Positions 61,198-64,000 of a stretch of 64,000 nt of DNA are shown here, piece by piece. Origin of the DNA: Myxococcales bacterium (GTDB lineage: Bacteria > Myxococcota_A > Polyangia > Polyangiales > JADJMO01); NCBI GenBank assembly GCA_016709545.1, contig JADJMO010000022.1, positions 103,639-167,638 of the forward strand, in the 5' to 3' direction. The first letter of the stretch is position 1; every line of letters begins with the position of its first letter. The position numbers and the translations under genes are program-made. Below the pieces are notes generated by a model, which saw nothing but the letters and a program-made list of their open reading frames with translations, did no database searches and was not told the DNA's origin.

Positions 61198-64000
61198 ATG
61201 CTGGGTCGAATGCGTCGCCTGCGTCTGTGGTCCGCCCGGGTGTTCGTCCTCGGGGCGGTGACCACTCTCGCCTCGTTCTCTGCCTCCCGTTGCCTTCGCG
61301 GGCCCCATCAAGTCCGCCCAGGAGAAGACCCTCCCGACGGCCGGTGGCGCCAAGAAGGAGGTCGCCAAGAAGGCGGACGACGGCGGCCCGCCCATCAAGG
61401 GCATCGAGCGCCTCCCGCCCGACCTGCGCCCGCAGGCCCGCGCCATCATGGCCAAGCGGCTCAAGGAGGACGTCGAGAAGATCGGCAAGCTCCGCGACCA
61501 GGCCGAGAAGCTCCTCGAGGACTTCATCAAGGACGAGCCGGTGGGCTCGCCCGATCTGCCGGAGGCGTTGCTCAAGCTCGCCGAGATCAAGTGGGAGAAG
61601 GCGCGCGAGAAGTACCTGCTCGACTTCGCCGCGTGGGAGGCCAAGGCCCCGCCGAAGGGCGCCGCGCCCAAGCTCGATCTCGGCCCGGCGCGGGCGCTCG
61701 TCTCGCGCGTCATCAAGGAGTACCCGGGCTACCCGCAGTACGACCTCGCGCTCTACGTGGACGGCGCGCTGGCGGGCGAGGAGGGCAAGGACAAGGAGGC
61801 CCTCGCCGACTTCGAGCTCCTCCTCCAGAAGTACCCGAACAGCCGCTTCGCGCCCGACGCGCACATGGCCAAGGGCGAGGCCGCCTTCAACGAGAAGGCC
61901 GACTGGAAGCTCGCGCTCGCCGAGTACGAGGAGGTGCTCAAGCACCCCGAGAGCGAGCTCTACGGGCTCGCCATGTTCAAGAGCGCGTGGTGCCTGTGGA
62001 AGCTCGGCAAGGAGGAGGAGGCCGCCAAGCGCTTCACCAAGGTGCTCGAGCTCACCAGCCAGAAGAAGGGCGGCAACATCAGCCAGCGCAAGGACCTCGA
62101 GTCGCTCGAGGACGAGGCGCTCAAGGCCCTGGTCGACGTCTTCATCGCCGACGAGAAGACGAGCGCGCAAGACGTGTACGTGTTCTTGCAGAAGATCGGC
62201 GGCGAGAAGTTCGCCGGCAAGATCATGCGCTAGCTCGCCGTCGCCTACGAGGAGAACGGCCGCTACAAGAGGGCCGCCGAGGCCTACGAGCTGCTGCGCA
62301 AGATCGAGCCCACGAGCCCCGACGGCACCCAGCACGTCATCGCCATCGCGCACGCCTGGCGCACCGAGGGCGACGACGCCAAGACCATCGCCACCTACCA
62401 GCGCCTGCTCGACGACCACCTGCCGAGCGAGGTCCCCACGCTGCCGGCCGGCGACAAGCCCCCTGTGGGTGGGCTCAAGTCGTCGCCCGCCACCTGGACC
62501 AAGACCCAGCTCGACCCGAAGTCGGTGGAGCAATCGGTCAAGGACGTCGAGAAGGACCTCCGCAACGCCGCGACCGAGGTGCACGCGCACGCGCAGGCCA
62601 CCAAGAACCCCGAGGAGTTCCGCCTCGCGAAGAAGCTCTACCACCTGTATCTCACGCGCTTCCGCAGCAGCCCGAACGCGTACGACGTCCTCTTCTACGT
62701 CGCCGAGATCGAGTACCACCGCCTCGGCGAGGACAGCGAGGCGGCCCGCGACTACCTCGCTTGCGCGAAGATGAACCCCAAGGGCGGGCTCTCGCGCGAC
62801 GCGCTGTTCAACGCGCTCTCGGCGCTCGAGCGCCTGCGCGAGAAGGAGCTCGCGGCGGGCAAGGGCAAGGCCGGCGAGGAGACCGAGACCGACAAGCGGT
62901 TCGCCGAGGCGCTCGCGTTCTACGCCGCCACCTACCCGAACGACCCTGAGATTCCCGGGTTCCTGCTCAACCAGGGCGTCACCTACTACGACCACAAGGT
63001 CTACGACCCGGCGATCAAGATCTTCGGTGAGCTGCTCACGCGCTACCCGAACAGCCCGGAGGCCAAGGCCGCCGGCAACCGCATGATCGACTCGCTGGTC
63101 CACGCCAAGGACTACGCCAACGTCGAGAACTGGTGCCGCAAGCTCAAGACGCTCCCGGCCTACGCCGACAGCGCCTCCCAGAAGAACCTCGACGGCCTGA
63201 TCGTGACCTCGATGTTCAAGCAGGGCGAGACGCTCGGCGACAAGAAGGACCACGTCGGCGCGGCGAACGCCTACCTGCGCGCGGCCAAGGAGTTCCCCAA
63301 GGACGAGCGCGCGGCCAAGGCCTGCGTGAACGCGGTGGCCGCGGCCCGGACGGCCGGTGAGCTCGGCATCGCCCAGGCCGCAGCGGAGCTCGCCGCGAAG
63401 GACCACGCCGGCAAGCCCGAGGCGGCGCAGGCGCTGTGGCTCACGGCGGAGGCGTTCTCGGGCGCCGGCCTGCTCAGCGAGGCCGCGGGCTTCGACGAGA
63501 AGCTGGTCGACAAGTACCCGAAGGACAAGAACGCGAAGGACGCCGCCTACAACGCGGTGGTCTCGCGCGTGGCGCTCGGCCAGTACGACCAGGCGGTCAA
63601 GGACGCCGACGTCTACCTGAAGCTGTTCGGCACGGCGAACCAGGACGACGCGGACGAGGTCACCTTCCTCCTCGGGCAGGCGCACGAGAAGACCAAGAAG
63701 TACCCGGAGGCCGCGAAGGTCTACGCGAACTACATCGGCCGCGCGAAGAACCTCGACCACAAGATCGAGGCCTACGTGCGCCTCGCGCAGGTGCACATCG
63801 CGCAGAAGAACGACAAGGCGGCGGACGAGTCGCTGAAGGCCGCGGTCACCCTCGGCACGCAGAAGTGGAAGATCCTCAAGGAGGGCCGCGTGCACGCCGC
63901 GCACGCGCGCTACCTGCAGGGCGAGCGGCTGGTCGCGCAGTACGACCTCATCACGCTCGATGCCTCGGGCGACGAGCTCAAGAAGCGCCTCGACAAGAAG
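61198..64000 (+). CDS. Large exported TPR protein (frame interrupted twice; 3' end outside window)
   Basis: At least 934 codons. The N-terminus is a signal peptide in the frame of ATG 61198 (RLWSARVFVLGAVTTLASFS). From about 61290 the coding sense is one frame over; removing one C from CCC 61286-61288 gives SASVAFAGPIKSAQEK with a signal peptidase site. The frame then has an in-frame TAG at 62231-62233 within KIMR-stop-LAVAYEENG (GAG or CAG expected). Beyond it TPR repeats continue to the window edge (AYELLRKIEPTSPDGTQH, FGELLTRYPNSPEAKAAGNR). It is a periplasmic scaffold of the YbgF/gliding-TPR type. Confidence 0.8.

Overview
The window is about 70 percent GC, densely coded on both strands, and has no rRNA, tRNA, insertion sequence or CRISPR array that I can recognise. 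The gene content points to the phylum Myxococcota, probably the Polyangia. The evidence is several Hanks-type Ser/Thr kinases with a C-terminal membrane helix, an FHA-kinase, kinase-like pseudoenzymes, many lipoproteins with Ser/Ala/Pro-rich linkers, very large TPR proteins, and a myxobacterial-style outer-membrane beta-barrel cluster. This assignment rests on gene style and not on a phylogenetic marker.

Layout, left to right. 1-8.5 kb holds a Lys/Asp-block lipoprotein (partial), a fatty acid desaturase, a dienoyl-CoA-reductase-like SDR, a Sel1-repeat lipoprotein, a SUFU-domain protein, arylamine N-acetyltransferase, a diiron ferritin-like protein and a tandem pair of related Cys-motif lipoproteins. 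8.5-18.8 kb holds an ECF sigma factor, a TPR protein, a TolC-like channel and a housekeeping run (tilS, ftsH, yebC-type regulator, esterase, DUF99, ruvC). 19.0-30.4 kb is one gene for a 3,802-residue TPR protein. 30.5-38 kb is a signalling island: pseudokinase, TPR/PEGA-like membrane protein and Cys-rich lipoprotein facing a second kinase plus TPR/PEGA-like pair, then an FHA-zinc-ribbon kinase. 38-49.5 kb holds a GH31 glycosidase, an O-antigen-ligase-like TPR protein, a HEAT-repeat protein, SppA, a ThDP decarboxylase, a lipase-like hydrolase and Hsp33. 49.4-57 kb holds PilZ, DUF4846, a 2TM-RCK protein, a TerB-like protein and an envelope operon (beta-barrel, secreted Ala/Ser/Pro protein, large TPR protein, TraB/GumN lipoprotein). 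57-64 kb holds a pseudokinase fused to a sulfatase-modifying-factor fold, an unknown protein, a Uma2 nuclease-like protein, a small lipoprotein and a large exported TPR protein that runs off the edge.

Many operon partners overlap by 1-4 bases (GTGA, ATGA or TGATG junctions), which suggests translational coupling. The genes lean towards envelope and signalling functions: phospho-signalling at the membrane, TPR scaffolds, lipoproteins and outer-membrane proteins.

Six genes are broken by a single-base change inside or beside a short G or C run, and one of them also has an in-frame TAG. In each case a one-base correction restores a sensible protein. Sequence error is the simplest explanation, so I annotate these as interrupted CDSs and not as decayed pseudogenes.
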